DNA of 64,000 nt. Origin: Adenanthera pavonina. Taxonomy: Eukaryota; Streptophyta; Magnoliopsida; Fabales; Fabaceae. Below the pieces are notes generated by a model. That model made no database searches. It had not been told where the DNA came from and saw nothing but the letters and a program-made list of their open reading frames with translations. Shown here piece after piece: positions 50,050-61,497 of the stretch. A program made the position numbers and the translations under genes. Positions within the stretch are counted from its first letter, which is position 1. Each line of letters opens with the position of its first letter. Location: NCBI GenBank assembly GCA_026686845.1, contig JAIVEN010000012.1:7256501-7320500 (forward strand). Reading direction: 5' to 3'.

Positions 50050-51540
50050 CCCAGTTGCAAATTTAGGTTTAGGAAAGAAAAGAAAAAAAAACCTGTTTAT
50101 TCAGTTGATACTTCCGACAAATTATAGCTTATCCCTACGGACCACGGTCCCTATAATGGTCCGAGAGTACTTCTATTATTGTTCAATTAATTAATGGAAA
50201 CTTCATCACTGTTTTCATCAATCGAGGACAGTAATTGAACTTTACAACATTTTTTTTCCCAATTGGAAGTATTAAAAAGGACAAATTACAGCTTATCTTC
50301 GGTACGGTGGTCCTAGAATGTTGAGAAAGTACTTTTGAGTCCAACCGCGCTTGTCAAAAGCTTATCATTAGGAACAGTGGTCCTATAATGTTGAGAAAGT
50401 ACTTTTGAGTCCAGTCAAATGTAAACGCACTTGTCGTAGAGGTGGAATCCAGAGTGTTTGAAAGTCTAGCAGTGGTCCCTATATAAGGACAGGGTTTAAT
50501 TTGTCTTTGTACAAAAATTTCAACTATGTAGAATTCAGAAATTGCAATGAGCCAAAGTGTAGTGATGCAAATGTCCCAATAATTTGAACTTTAGAACACG
50601 TGTTCAACAATTAAAGAATAGTCTTTAGTTGGGAAACTAATACATGGGACCTACATATGATCATAGTCATCATAATATGATAAAGGACCTCAATTAATAT
50701 ATAATAAAAAGGGTGGAGCTGCACTATATCTTTTTTATTTTATTTTTATTTTTTTATTTGAATGAGTGTTATTTATTTATTCTTTTTTTTTATTTTACGG
50801 GTAAAATTTATTTTTTAAGGTGAGCCCGTATTTTTTCTTTCTTTTTTTTTTACAAATTCAATCTTTTTTAATTCTAAATTTTTTTTATCATCTTTAATTA
50901 ATTAATTAGCTTTAATTTTATTTTTTCAATCTATATTAATTTTAATTAATATCATTTGATATCAATCTTAATTCTTTTTTAATTCAATATATTTTAGAAC
51001 TAATGAAACATCTCCGTGTCCCCCTCACATCTGCATTCCCCGCATGAATGGGGGAGTAAAATCTGGTTTTAAAAAATGTCAACTAAGAATTAAGATTCTT
51101 TGTTGCCATTAAAAAAATTACATGGATAAAATTTGTTTACAACTGAGCTTTAGGAATTTATAACTTACCTTAACATTTTACGACTAGGTTTTAGAAATAT
51201 ACAATTTAACAAGGTAAAAACAAATCATATAATTTACAATTGGGCTTTATCAATTAGCAATTCTCTTATTCATGTATTACATATTTATTTAATTTTAAAT
51301 ACAGATTTTGTTAATCAATATATATCCGTTATTCTATTAATAAGTATTTAATATTGATTAGTAATTAAATAGAAGTAGCAGGTTCCTGAAAACTGTGGTC
51401 CTTTAATTTGAATATTTTCTTCAATTAATATTTCCAATATAGCACGCGGCATCACTATTTTCATTAATGAATATTTGAACTATACTTTATAATGCACGTT
51501 TTTCATCAGATAAGTTGGCTTTGCCATCCTTCTTCATTCC
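50050..51540 (+). repeat. Jacalin-upstream module, copy 3 (adjacent to the gene)
   Basis: Carries the anchors ACAAATTACAGCTTATC (50281), a TCCCAATAATTTGAACTTT variant (50574) and AACTAAGAATTAAGATTCTT (about 51080), found also in copies 1 and 2. Between about 50697 and 51065 an AT-rich stretch interrupts the order seen in the other copies. A partial repeat of the first anchor lies at about 50112. Confidence 0.6.
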
Positions 51541-51554
51541 ATTTACAATCTATC

Positions 51555-51562
51555 TATATATA
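51555..51562 (+). promoter_or_regulatory. TATA box of the jacalin gene
   Basis: TATATATA, about 90 bases before the start codon, giving a probable transcript start near 51590. Confidence 0.65.
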
Positions 51563-51648
51563 GACCACATACATACATAAATGAGACATCTACCAACAGA
51601 TATTCACCAGATTTAGAGTTGCTCATCGATCAAAATTCAGCAAAGCAA

Positions 51649-53796
51649 ATGGTATGACACTATATATCTCCAAGGTATATATATTCTTTCATAACATCCT
51701 CATGGACTCATATTTTTCGATAACTATTGGTTTATGCTCAGGGATCCTCGGAAGGAGTCATTTCATTAGGAACTTGGGGAGATAGAGATGGCGCAAATTG
51801 GAGTTTCAAGGCAAGCGGTGGGATAACTGAGATATTCATCGTTGAAAATATTAACATTAAATCCATGTCTTTCAAAGATGCCAGTGGTAGAATTTCTGGC
51901 ATAGTCGGAGGCAATGATCCAGCTGATCACCGGGGTACAGAGAGAAAGGTGACTTCGATATATGTATTGTATTTGTATTGTGTATATCACTGTCATTGTA
52001 CTTACCTTGTATGTATTATATTTCGTATATCATGTATAGATTGAAATCCGTTGGCCTTCAGAGTATTTGAAATCTGTGAGCGGAACTTACGACACCTACC
52101 AAGGACTGTTACTAATCATGTCCCTAACGTTTACTACAAATCTAACCACTTATGGACCTTTTGGATCAAGTGCTAGAGGCGAGGCTTTCTCTCTCCCGAT
52201 GGCTGATAGTGTCGTTGTTGGGTTCTATGGGAGATTTGGTTACTACTGTGGTGCACTTGGTTATTTTGTGCGCCCGGTAAGTAATAAATTAATTCAACCA
52301 TAATACATCAGTAAATCATGTATTAGATTTTATTCTTAATTAATTCATTAAACTATTTTATTATATATATATATTTTTTAGTGATGCTTTCCATGAAAGA
52401 GAAATTAAATGATGTTAAAATCAGATTATAACTAAAGGTTTTGGTGCAGGATGATTCACATGGAAGCATTTCATTTGGGCCATGGGGTGGTCCAGGTGGA
52501 GATCCTTTTAGTTTTAGGGTGGGAAGTTGGATAAAAGAGATAACTGTTCATGTAGGAGCCAATATCAAGTCCATCGCTTTTAAAGACGCCAATGGCAACG
52601 AGTATGGAAAATTTGGTGGCAATAATCAAAATGACATTGGCGAAGAAAAAAAAGTGAGTTTGGCATTTACAACAAACCAAATGATCGAATCATTCTTTTT
52701 CTCTTCCTTATTTAGCCAAGCTAATTTTTCATTTTTTGTGTGAGCTAACTACTTATATTAATTACATAATGCAACTGGTAATTATTATGTAGATTGAGAT
52801 TGATGGGAGTTCAGAGTACCTGACATCCATAACTGGGACATATGGAAATTTTGATGGATCCACAGTGATAACATCACTATCGTTCATAACCAATGTTAAC
52901 ACACATGGACCTTTTGGAACTGCTTCCGGCACTTCTTTCTCCATACCAATGGAAGGTTCTTTTGTAAATGGATTCTATGGAAGAGCAAGCCAATACCTTG
53001 ATGCAATTGGCGTCCATGTGAAACCGGTAAATATGTAGGTTTGAGAATAATTTCAGTAAGAAATAATTTCAATAGCAATTAACCCAAAAACTAACAGTAA
53101 TGCATCTTCCTTTTTGAATGAATTATTTCCTCATTATTCCAAAAAATTAAAAAGAAAAAACCAATTGTAATTATTGATCTTAATTATGATGCAGAGGGAC
53201 GACGTAGAAAGAGCAATTTCGATAGGTCCATGGGGAGGCCAAGGTGGAAGCCCATGGAGTTATATAACAAACCGAGGTATAAAGCAGATAATCATCCATG
53301 TAGGGTTAAACGTCAAGTCCATATCCTTCCAGGACCCAACTGGCCTTAATTCCGGAACATTTGGTGGCGAAAACCCCTCCGATACTGGCAACAGAACACT
53401 TGTAAGCATTCCCTATTGTGACTTGCGAAGTTTACTAAATGAAACAAAGCATTTATATGTGATTCATAGGCTACTAACTGAATTATATCTTTGGTTCATC
53501 AAGCTAACTTGCTTTGATTTATTTGTACACTTTTATGAGATTTGCAGGTTAATATTCGCTGGCCTTCTGAGCACCTAATATCCATAAGTGGGACGTATGG
53601 AAATTTTGCCAGTATACTAACGATCACATCTCTGTCATTTACTACAAATCTGGCTACATACGGACCTTTTGGAACCACTTCTGGCACTTCTTTCTCGATC
53701 CCTATCAGAAATAATACTATATTTGGATCCCATGAAAGGGCTGGCCACTACTTGGATGCCATTGGCATCTTTCTTCAACCAGAGACGGCAAACTAA
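51649..53796 (+). CDS. Jacalin-related lectin with three jacalin domains, seven exons
   Basis: Exons inferred from splice sites and domain continuity: 51649-51651, 51742-51948, 52040-52276, 52450-52653, 52793-53026, 53195-53401 and 53548-53796, all in phase 0. They give 446 residues. Exon 1 codes only the start Met. Each following exon pair makes one jacalin domain: residues about 2-149, 150-295 and 296-446. The family binds mannose or galactose, and plant members of this form are usually cytosolic or nuclear and linked to defence and stress. Domains 2 and 3 keep the N-terminal GPWGGxGG loop; domain 1 has GTWGDRDG. The C-terminal sugar-binding GxxxD is intact only in domain 3 (GHYLD); domain 2 has SQYLD and domain 1 has GYYCG. 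No signal peptide. Confidence 0.9.
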
Positions 53797-53811
53797 TTTT
53801 TAATGTGAAGA

Positions 53812-53817
53812 AATAAA
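53812..53817 (+). terminator. Poly(A) signal of the jacalin gene
   Basis: AATAAA, 15 bases after the stop codon. It is unusually close, so a more distal site may also be used. Confidence 0.5.
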
Positions 53818-54155
53818 TGTGAATCCACCATGGCCCATGATGTTATGCTTAGAAGCTCCATACAATTTCCATGTTTGGATGTGGAAGTGTTTAGTTGTCC
53901 TGTCATGTTGTTTTGTACCATTTCTTGTTCTGTACCACTTATCCATATATCGCAACTTAGTGGAATAATTGTACTACTTTTTGGAGAAAAAAAACTCTCA
54001 TATGCTACTTTGTGGCACTTCTAGTTCGATCTTATTTATGTAGCTTCAATTTGTCACACCCTTGTTCTCCTAACATATACAGATTACTAACCAATATATT
54101 TTACATGAGCTACAATTAAAATGTTCCATAATGATGTAAAATGAGGCATTAGCTT

Positions 54156-56634
54156 CACTACAAAAAAAGAGATATTTAGAGATGGCCAAAATCTATCACT
54201 AAATAACTCAAAATCCGTCTCTAATCTATTAGAGACGAATTTAGAGACAACATTTAAGTCATCTCTAAAAGTGGCGTCGCTAAATAATTAGAGAGAGATT
54301 AACTCATCCGTCTCTATTTAGAGACGGATTTATTCCGTCTCTAAATAAAACAAATTCATCTCTAATTTCAATCAAAATTTGTTACCAAAATTGTTAAAAA
54401 TAATTAAATAAAATAATAAAAATAGAATATAATCATTAGCCACTTCACCCCCTAGCCCAAAGCCCACGCCACATCACTGGTATGTCATTTGTAGTACCAT
54501 ATCATATTAATAGCTTCAAATGTGTCTCACCCAGGTTCGAAGTCATGACCTCTTACTTCCAATACCTTTGTAGTCATCATGTTGCCAGTTGAACTGAAAT
54601 GTTTCTGTAGTCTCTATATGTAATATTAAATATATATTATTTATCTACACATTAATATATAAACATATATATTTATAAGTCAATATATTATTAAAAAATA
54701 CACATATGTTTTATATTCAATTATTAATATCATAAAATATTTTATTTATATATATATATTTATATTTATATTATTTTGTTTAGATCTTAAATAATTTTTC
54801 TATAAATATATTTTTTTCTTTGGAAAGAAAAAAATTATTTTCCTAGCCGATTTTTAAATTTAATTTTTATTTGTAAATAAAAATAATTATATATATTATG
54901 TTTATGATCCATATGTTTTAATATTTTATTATGTTATTTTTTGCATAGTCATATCATATAATATATATATATATATATATCATATTTTATATTATTTAAT
55001 AAATTATATAATATATATGTTTAATATATATTAGAGGTGGGAGGGAACCAGATATGATCGAGTTTAATGTCAGTCCATGATCTAACCCAAAGTCTTGGTT
55101 AAGTATTATAATATATCCATTTTAAATTTAGAAAGGAACATATCTTTTTATTATTTATACCATAAATTTAATTACGGATTCCTAATGAAAAATGATTGAA
55201 ATTTTATTTGATTTATTTTTTAGTATCATTATTACTTTTAACTTTAATTTTAAAATGTAGATGTAAATTCTCAAAAGAATGTTGATTTAGAAAGAATTAA
55301 TGATTAATAAGTTTATAATAAATTTATTGTTATCACAATTTTTTGAAATTATTATCATGAAACAGAATTAAAAATTAACTTATTAATTCAAAGTAAAATA
55401 AATTAATAAAATTAAGATAATCTACTTAGATATTTTAAACCAAATGATATTATTAAAAATAAACTTTTTTTTGAAATCAATTCTACAAACATATCCAATA
55501 TAAAAAATTTATCAACATATGGATTACTAATTAAATAAAAAATATTGTTTAATATTAATTAATTCTAGATATTTGTTAATTACCAGGACAATTAAATGTC
55601 ATCTATGATAAAATTGCTTACGTTCTCTTTTAGTCTAAAATTTCTTAAAACTTCAACGCTTCCTTTAATTTCATTTTACTATTTCTAATCTTAAAGTTCT
55701 CTATATATCTCCTCTCTCCTTCATTTCTTATTTTTCATTCTCATCCTATATTCTCAATTTCTCGATCTTCTTCCATTAACTACCTAGCATGCTCCTAAAA
55801 AAATAAAAGAAACATTAGGTTTTAGGATTCTGGTGGTTTAGTTTAAGGTTGCTTTTTGAAATGTTTTTTAATATGATTAGAAATACAATTCACTTAACTT
55901 AAATTAGTTAACTCATGAGTTTGGTCCATTTAACATACTATAATATTTAAAAAATACCCAAAATTTGAAAATATCTCTCAAAATTTAAATTAACATATTA
56001 CAATATTAAAAAATAATACTATATAAAATTGCAATAATTTAAAAAAAAATCCGTATCTAAATCCGTCTCTAAATGTGAATTAGAGGCTAATTTAGAGACA
56101 GACAAGGCACCCGCTGCTGCGTTCATTACAAATGTGTCTCTAAGTTCATCTCTAAATAGATATTAGAGATGAATTTAGGGCAAGACATTTATTGTTACAT
56201 TCACTAAAAATACGTATCTAAATCCATCTAAAAAAAAATTAGAGATATGTTTAGTGACAAATTTTTATCCATCACAATAAATTAAAAACATCCGTCACAA
56301 AATTCATCTCTAAATGTTAAAGAATTTTTAAGAAATAATAGGATATTTTTAGAGATGGATATAGAGACGGACTTTTTTATTTTAGCGATGAAAAATTAGT
56401 TGTTACTAAGTCTGTCTCTATCATATTATTAGATACGGATTTAGAGACGGATTTTATTAGAAACGATATATACCCGTCTCAAACTCCGTCTCTAATACTT
56501 TTCCATTATTTTTAATATGAAAGAAAGTTATTTTGCTGAAAAAATTTGTTGTCCGTCTTTATTTTCGTCTCTAATAGTGACAGATTTTAATCCGTCTATG
56601 AAATTCGTAGCTAAATAGACATTTTTTTGTAGTG
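54156..56634. mobile_element. Non-autonomous CACTA transposon (TSD CTT)
   Basis: Ends CACTACAAAAAAA and TTTTTTTGTAGTG form terminal inverted repeats starting with CACTA. 3-bp duplications CTT lie at 54153-54155 and 56635-56637. Both subterminal regions (54190-54360 and 56040-56620) are packed with CCGTCTCTAAAT / ATTTAGAGACGG words in both orientations, as expected for CACTA transposase binding sites. The AT-rich middle (54360-56040) encodes no transposase, so movement would need a related autonomous element. Confidence 0.92.
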
Positions 56635-56637
56635 CTT

Positions 56638-58137
56638 GTGAGTCTATGTTACAGTGGGATATAATGGTGATAAAATTGAGAAAAGTCATGGAAAAAATAG
56701 TTTTACTTCATAAAAAAGGCTATCAAAATGGATGCATAATTAAAATTTGGTGAACAGCGTTTGATCCATAGATAAAAACACATTTTGATGAAAATATATC
56801 TTAGCGATGTGATCATATGTTCAGTTAAAAATTCTTTTTCTTATTGAATATTGTCTATACATATTAGATTAAAATATTTCTTTGGCCAATTTAAGTAATT
56901 TTTAGATATTAATTTGAATGGATAAAGTATATTATTTATTGAGAGTGAAAATTTAAAATTATTTGATTACAATAAAACTTGCATAAATGGTTTTGAAGTT
57001 TATAAAAACAATATGTAATTTGAAGAGTTATAGTATGTTAGGCCCTTTTAATAATTTTGTCTAAGGCCTCCAAATTCCTAAACACGGCCCTGTAGCTTGA
57101 TACAACGTACAACAAATGACAAGCTTCGACAATGGAGGAGGAACACCGATGAACTAGTTGCCTCTCATTCGACAAAGTTGATGATGAAGGACGCCAATGA
57201 CAGATCCAATGGTGAAAGACAATCACAAAGATAGAGGAGAGGAGAGGAGAGGAACCACAGTCACGGCGATGTTTGGGGGAGAATGAAGCGGGGCTTAGTG
57301 ACGGAAGATGAAGAAAAAGAAGACGGCAGTTTCTCCTCTTGACACCTCCTCTCGGTCTCCAACAACAAAGAAGATGAAGTTGTGGAAGACAAGAAATTGG
57401 CATTTTCAATTTTGGGATTGTTTTAATTGAGTAAGAGGCATTTCAATTTTTTCTCATCACAAATTAATTCCACTTTGATATTCCGGCATTTGTTGGTAAT
57501 TAGACAAGTTTGTATATATGGTTTTGAAAATAAGTTGTCTTCAAGGCATTTATGTCATCTTCCCTTTCTATTTTTTATATTTATTAGATAAAAAATTATG
57601 CAATGTGATAAAATTTTTTTTTCCTAAAACATATGTGAACCCAAATATTTAATTTAACATATATATTTAAAATATATATGTATAAATAAAATTCATATTT
57701 TTATATGTTTTTATATATTATTGCATATCATTATATATACTAAATTAAGCATCATTTTATTATATACTAAAACAATGGTCGAAAGTGTTAATTGGTGGAA
57801 ATATAGGCCACATCAAAAGTGCAATTTCTACGTGAAAATAAGTGTCAAAATTTTGGAAGATTCATTTTTACGAGATATATATATATATATATATATTGTT
57901 AAGATATCCGAATATATTGTCGTATACTTTTTAGGAAGAAGACTTTAGTACTTAAGTTTTGTTTACTTAAGACACTTTTATCAAATCAAATTAAAACATG
58001 TTAATTTTAAATTTAAAAATAAATTAATAATATGAATAATAAAAGTCAGTTATAAAAGAAATAATATATGTAAAAATCCACTTGTCCGATTTAATTAGAT
58101 TAAATTAAGTACATTACATTTGTAAGCCTATTCTTAG
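56638..58137. other. AT-rich intergenic DNA without a supported gene
   Basis: A locally GC-richer patch at 57090-57400 contains a 123-codon minus-strand ORF with no motif. The rest is AT-rich with a (TA)n run at about 57877-57896. Confidence 0.4.
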
Positions 58138-58344
58138 TTGAGTCATCAATATCTATCAATGTCGAAACTCCATCCTGATGATCAATCAGTCTCTCATGTT
58201 TTCTTCTACGGTTCGTGGGAGCATCTTAGCAACCAAGAAGCCGCGAACATAGTCAGCAATTACCCACGAAATGTGAGCTTCCAAATACACACGCTCATAA
58301 ATCTTTTCTTAATAAAATCAATGCTATTCCATGCATTCAATTAA
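58138..58344 (+). CDS. Small ORF of unknown nature, possible gene fragment
   Basis: A 68-codon ORF. The part HPDDQSVSHVFFYGSWEHLSNQEAANIVSNYPRN has balanced, protein-like composition, unlike the surrounding AT-rich DNA, and could be a first exon (an AAT/GTGAGC donor-like site is at about 58273). The C-terminal part (IHTLINLFLIKSMLFHAFN) looks like translated intron. The gypsy element at 58924 starts 580 bases downstream and may have cut the gene off. I do not recognise a family. Confidence 0.25.
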   Translation: MSHQYLSMSKLHPDDQSVSHVFFYGSWEHLSNQEAANIVSNYPRNVSFQIHTLINLFLIKSMLFHAFN

Positions 58345-58923
58345 AACTGACCAAAATTGCATAGTCTAACCCGATGATAACAGTTAGGTTTAGAACGTTA
58401 ATAAATATTATGTTGTTTGCGCCACGATCATTTTCATTGCATAATTTTAAGAATATATATATATATATATAGATGCGCAACTAAGCGCCAATTACACCTA
58501 AATCTGCCATGGTATGGTGTAGTTTCATAAGGTGAATTGCGACTACAAAAACTTTTAAAAGATTTCATTAAATTTTATATATCAATGGCTGTTTAACTTA
58601 GTTGTTTGGTATAAGATAGTTTAATATAGCATTTTTTTATGAGAATGAAGTGCTATATTTGTTTAGGACAAACAAGTAATGCAATGTGCATAATTTTTTC
58701 TTTTGATCAATGCAATGTGCATGTATCATTAAGGGATGTGATTTACGAAATATACGTGCTTAATTGGAAACAATTTTTTTCCTTTCTATCAAAATTTTCT
58801 TCGGTTACTGACCTCCTGCTGTAACACAATACTCCCGAACATCTCCAGACTTGAGCAAAAACTCGAAAATACAATCAAACACAACTCACAATGACTTCCC
58901 AAAACCTCAGAGTAGTGGAAAAA
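58345..58923. other. AT-rich flank of the second gypsy element
   Basis: Includes a (TA)n run at about 58455-58470. No gene recognised. Confidence 0.4.
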
Positions 58924-61352
58924 TGTAACACCTCTCATGATATCTTTCTTGGCGTTATGTTCAGGATCGGAGGAAACAGGACAAAGGAAGGTTCAAGTAG
59001 AGTCTGAAAGAGCTCCATGCCGCAATGAGAAGCAGGGCCGCCGTGGCAAGAGCGTGTCTAGTGGCTCTTTCCGGCAGAAAGCTGGTGGAGCCGTGGTGAG
59101 ATTTGAGATTTTTGTTTTAATCCGGATCATTTTGGACGATTAGAAAGAAAGAAACGGAGGAGAACTGAGGAAGCTTTGCTAGGGTTCAAGATTTCCAGCA
59201 TCTAAGAGTGATTTTTGGACCTTGGAAGCTTGGATTCAAGTTGGTAAGTGTTCTCTACTCCTCCCTCTCCATTTTCTTCGGTTGAAATTAGGTTTTTTAG
59301 TTTCGAGTTAGGATCATCGGTTAAGGCTGAAATCTACCGATTAAAATGGATGAAATGGGATTAAGGAAGTGTGTTTTAGTATTCTTGTTGCTTGGGTATG
59401 AGTTTTGAAGGGATTATATGTGTTTAGAGCTTAACCCTAGGTTGTTTTCGGTTAGAGCTCTTGCGAATCTGAAGTGTATGTGTTTGAGTAGTGTTTGAAT
59501 GGTCCCTAAGAGCTTATTAATGCATGAAAGGGTATTGGAATCTTGGGTTAAGCCTAAAGTGGTTGAATTATGATGTTTGAGCATTAGTATACTGTGTTAA
59601 TTGAAGAACTGTGTTATTATCAAGGTTGTTTGGTTAACCAAGAGGGGTTTACGCGTGTTGGACAATTCGAGAAGTTCGCAGAACTCATGTGTGTGGTATT
59701 GACAACCTGAGATAACCGGGTGTTTATTTGTATTGTATTGTTTGTATGGTATAATAGTACGTATATTTGTATATATATGCATGTTTCTTTCATACCATGA
59801 TATTGATGTGTTGTGTGTACTATTTCCTATATATCGTGGTATGCACATAGCTAGATGATGATTTTGATAACTATGATGACTATGATGATGATTACCATGA
59901 TGTTATTGACATGACATGACATGACATGATGCATACATGATATTGTGATATGATGATGATGACTATGTGATGATACATGAGCATCACCATATGACATTGT
60001 GAGATTGTGATATATGGTGGATTGGGTGGTGATAATGATGTGACATATATATATGTTAGGGAGGATAAGGATGGAATATATATATATATGTTAGGGAGGA
60101 TAAGGATGGGATCCCTACGGCTAAATAGCCTCTTATGACCAGAAGGGGAAATGCGCACAGTGGACTGCTCCATCCCTAAATTGCTGCTAATTCGTGGTGG
60201 GAAAGGGGAAGGAGAGCCACGGTCTGAACATTAGTGTTACCTTTGGCCGGGTGCACTAATGGGAGGTGAGCTTGGTGATGGCCCGGAATTAATCTTCACC
60301 GACTGTTGGAAGGGAATTACCTATATAAAATGTCCTGTTATGATGATAGCCCATGGTTTTAGCTGTGTGTGAGGGAGACATGCATACCATTCATTTCACA
60401 TTACATTCAGGAGTTGTATAAGATATATGTGTGTGTGTGTGTGTGTGTCTGGTTGTTCTCGATTACTGAGACATTATCTCACACCCCTCTCCCATGAACT
60501 AACCTTTTAGGTGACGGTTCTGGCACTAGTCCGGGGAACACGTAGGAGTAGTTACGTACATGGGAATAGTCTTTGTAGTATTTGTAATTTGGATAATGTA
60601 TCTTATGCCAAGTAGGATAGAATTGTTTGTAATGAATGTCTGGTTATGGATAATGATTGTTATGGATGGATGTATGTATATTGTGCGTATGTGTTATGTA
60701 TGATAAAAGTTGGTATTGGGCCTGATTGGTATGTTTTAGGGCCTGTAGCCCGTTTTGTCAAGTTGAGGTTCAAGGGGATTAAATCTCAGAGAAGTGGTTC
60801 CTTTGGTGAGAAATCTCTTTGAACAAGTTGGTTTGGGGGTTTTGGACCTGTATGATTGGTCTCTGAGCGACCAGTTGCCTTTGGTGGCAATTGGAGGTGA
60901 TTAGTGGTGAGTTTTGGTTAAAAGTGGCCAAAAAGGTGTTGAGGGTCCAGAATCTCCATACGGAGTTGGATTGAGGTGAAAGTGATGTCTATAGCTAGTT
61001 TGGGACTAAATTGACTTATATGAGTTAGAATCAAGTCAATTGGAGGTCGGAGCATAAAGTTATACGCATCGGAAGTTTGCCCCGGTGTATGGAAGTTCCT
61101 GATATGGAAAATCAGCAGGCGACGCCACAGCTCCAGAGTCCAGGCCACGGCTTCAATGAAGATAGAAGCAAGTGAGAATAGGGGAGGCTGGAGCTATGAC
61201 GATATTGTAGTGGCTGCAGCCCCAACCCAATCTTTGGTGTTTTGGGAGTTGTTTTCGCTAATCTGAAACTTTGGAGAGTTGTTTGGGTTGTGTTTGGTTG
61301 AATTTTGAAGTTTTTGGTCAAGTCTGGAGGTGTCAGGAGGTAGGGTGTTATA
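58924..61352 (+). repeat. 5' LTR of the second gypsy element
   Basis: Starts TGTAACACCTCTCATG and ends GGGTGTTATA, the final ACA changed to ATA. About 2.4 kb. It includes a TGATGATG-rich zone (59870-59970), a (GT)n tract (60427-60450) and a small tandem duplication (about 60045-60107). Confidence 0.88.
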
Positions 61353-61355
61353 TTT

Positions 61356-61367
61356 TGGTATCAGAGC
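61356..61367 (+). other. Primer-binding site (initiator Met-tRNA type)
   Basis: TGGTATCAGAGC, an exact plant initiator Met-tRNA primer site, 3 bases after the LTR end. Confidence 0.92.
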
Positions 61368-61497
61368 AATGGTTTTGGGCCATTGTTTCTGCTTGAAGTG
61401 CTACTTGGCATAATTTGAAATATATAGACTATATTCCCACTGCAATGCTAGTCCAGAACCATACAATTGAATGTGTTGTTGCTTGTGTGTAGGAAGA

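Noticed and set aside
51727..52044. Unspliced ORF starting at ATG 51727 as the lectin gene start
   Set aside because: It adds MVYAQ from a stretch with a good acceptor (CTCAG) and reads into an intron after 51948; the spliced model keeps all three domains in frame.
54500..54600. tRNA-like B-box word GGTTCGAAGTC inside the CACTA element
   Set aside because: No matching A box or cloverleaf could be formed around it.
57038..57409. 123-codon minus-strand ORF in a GC-richer patch
   Set aside because: Low-complexity composition, no motif, no splice or promoter context; not enough for a gene call.
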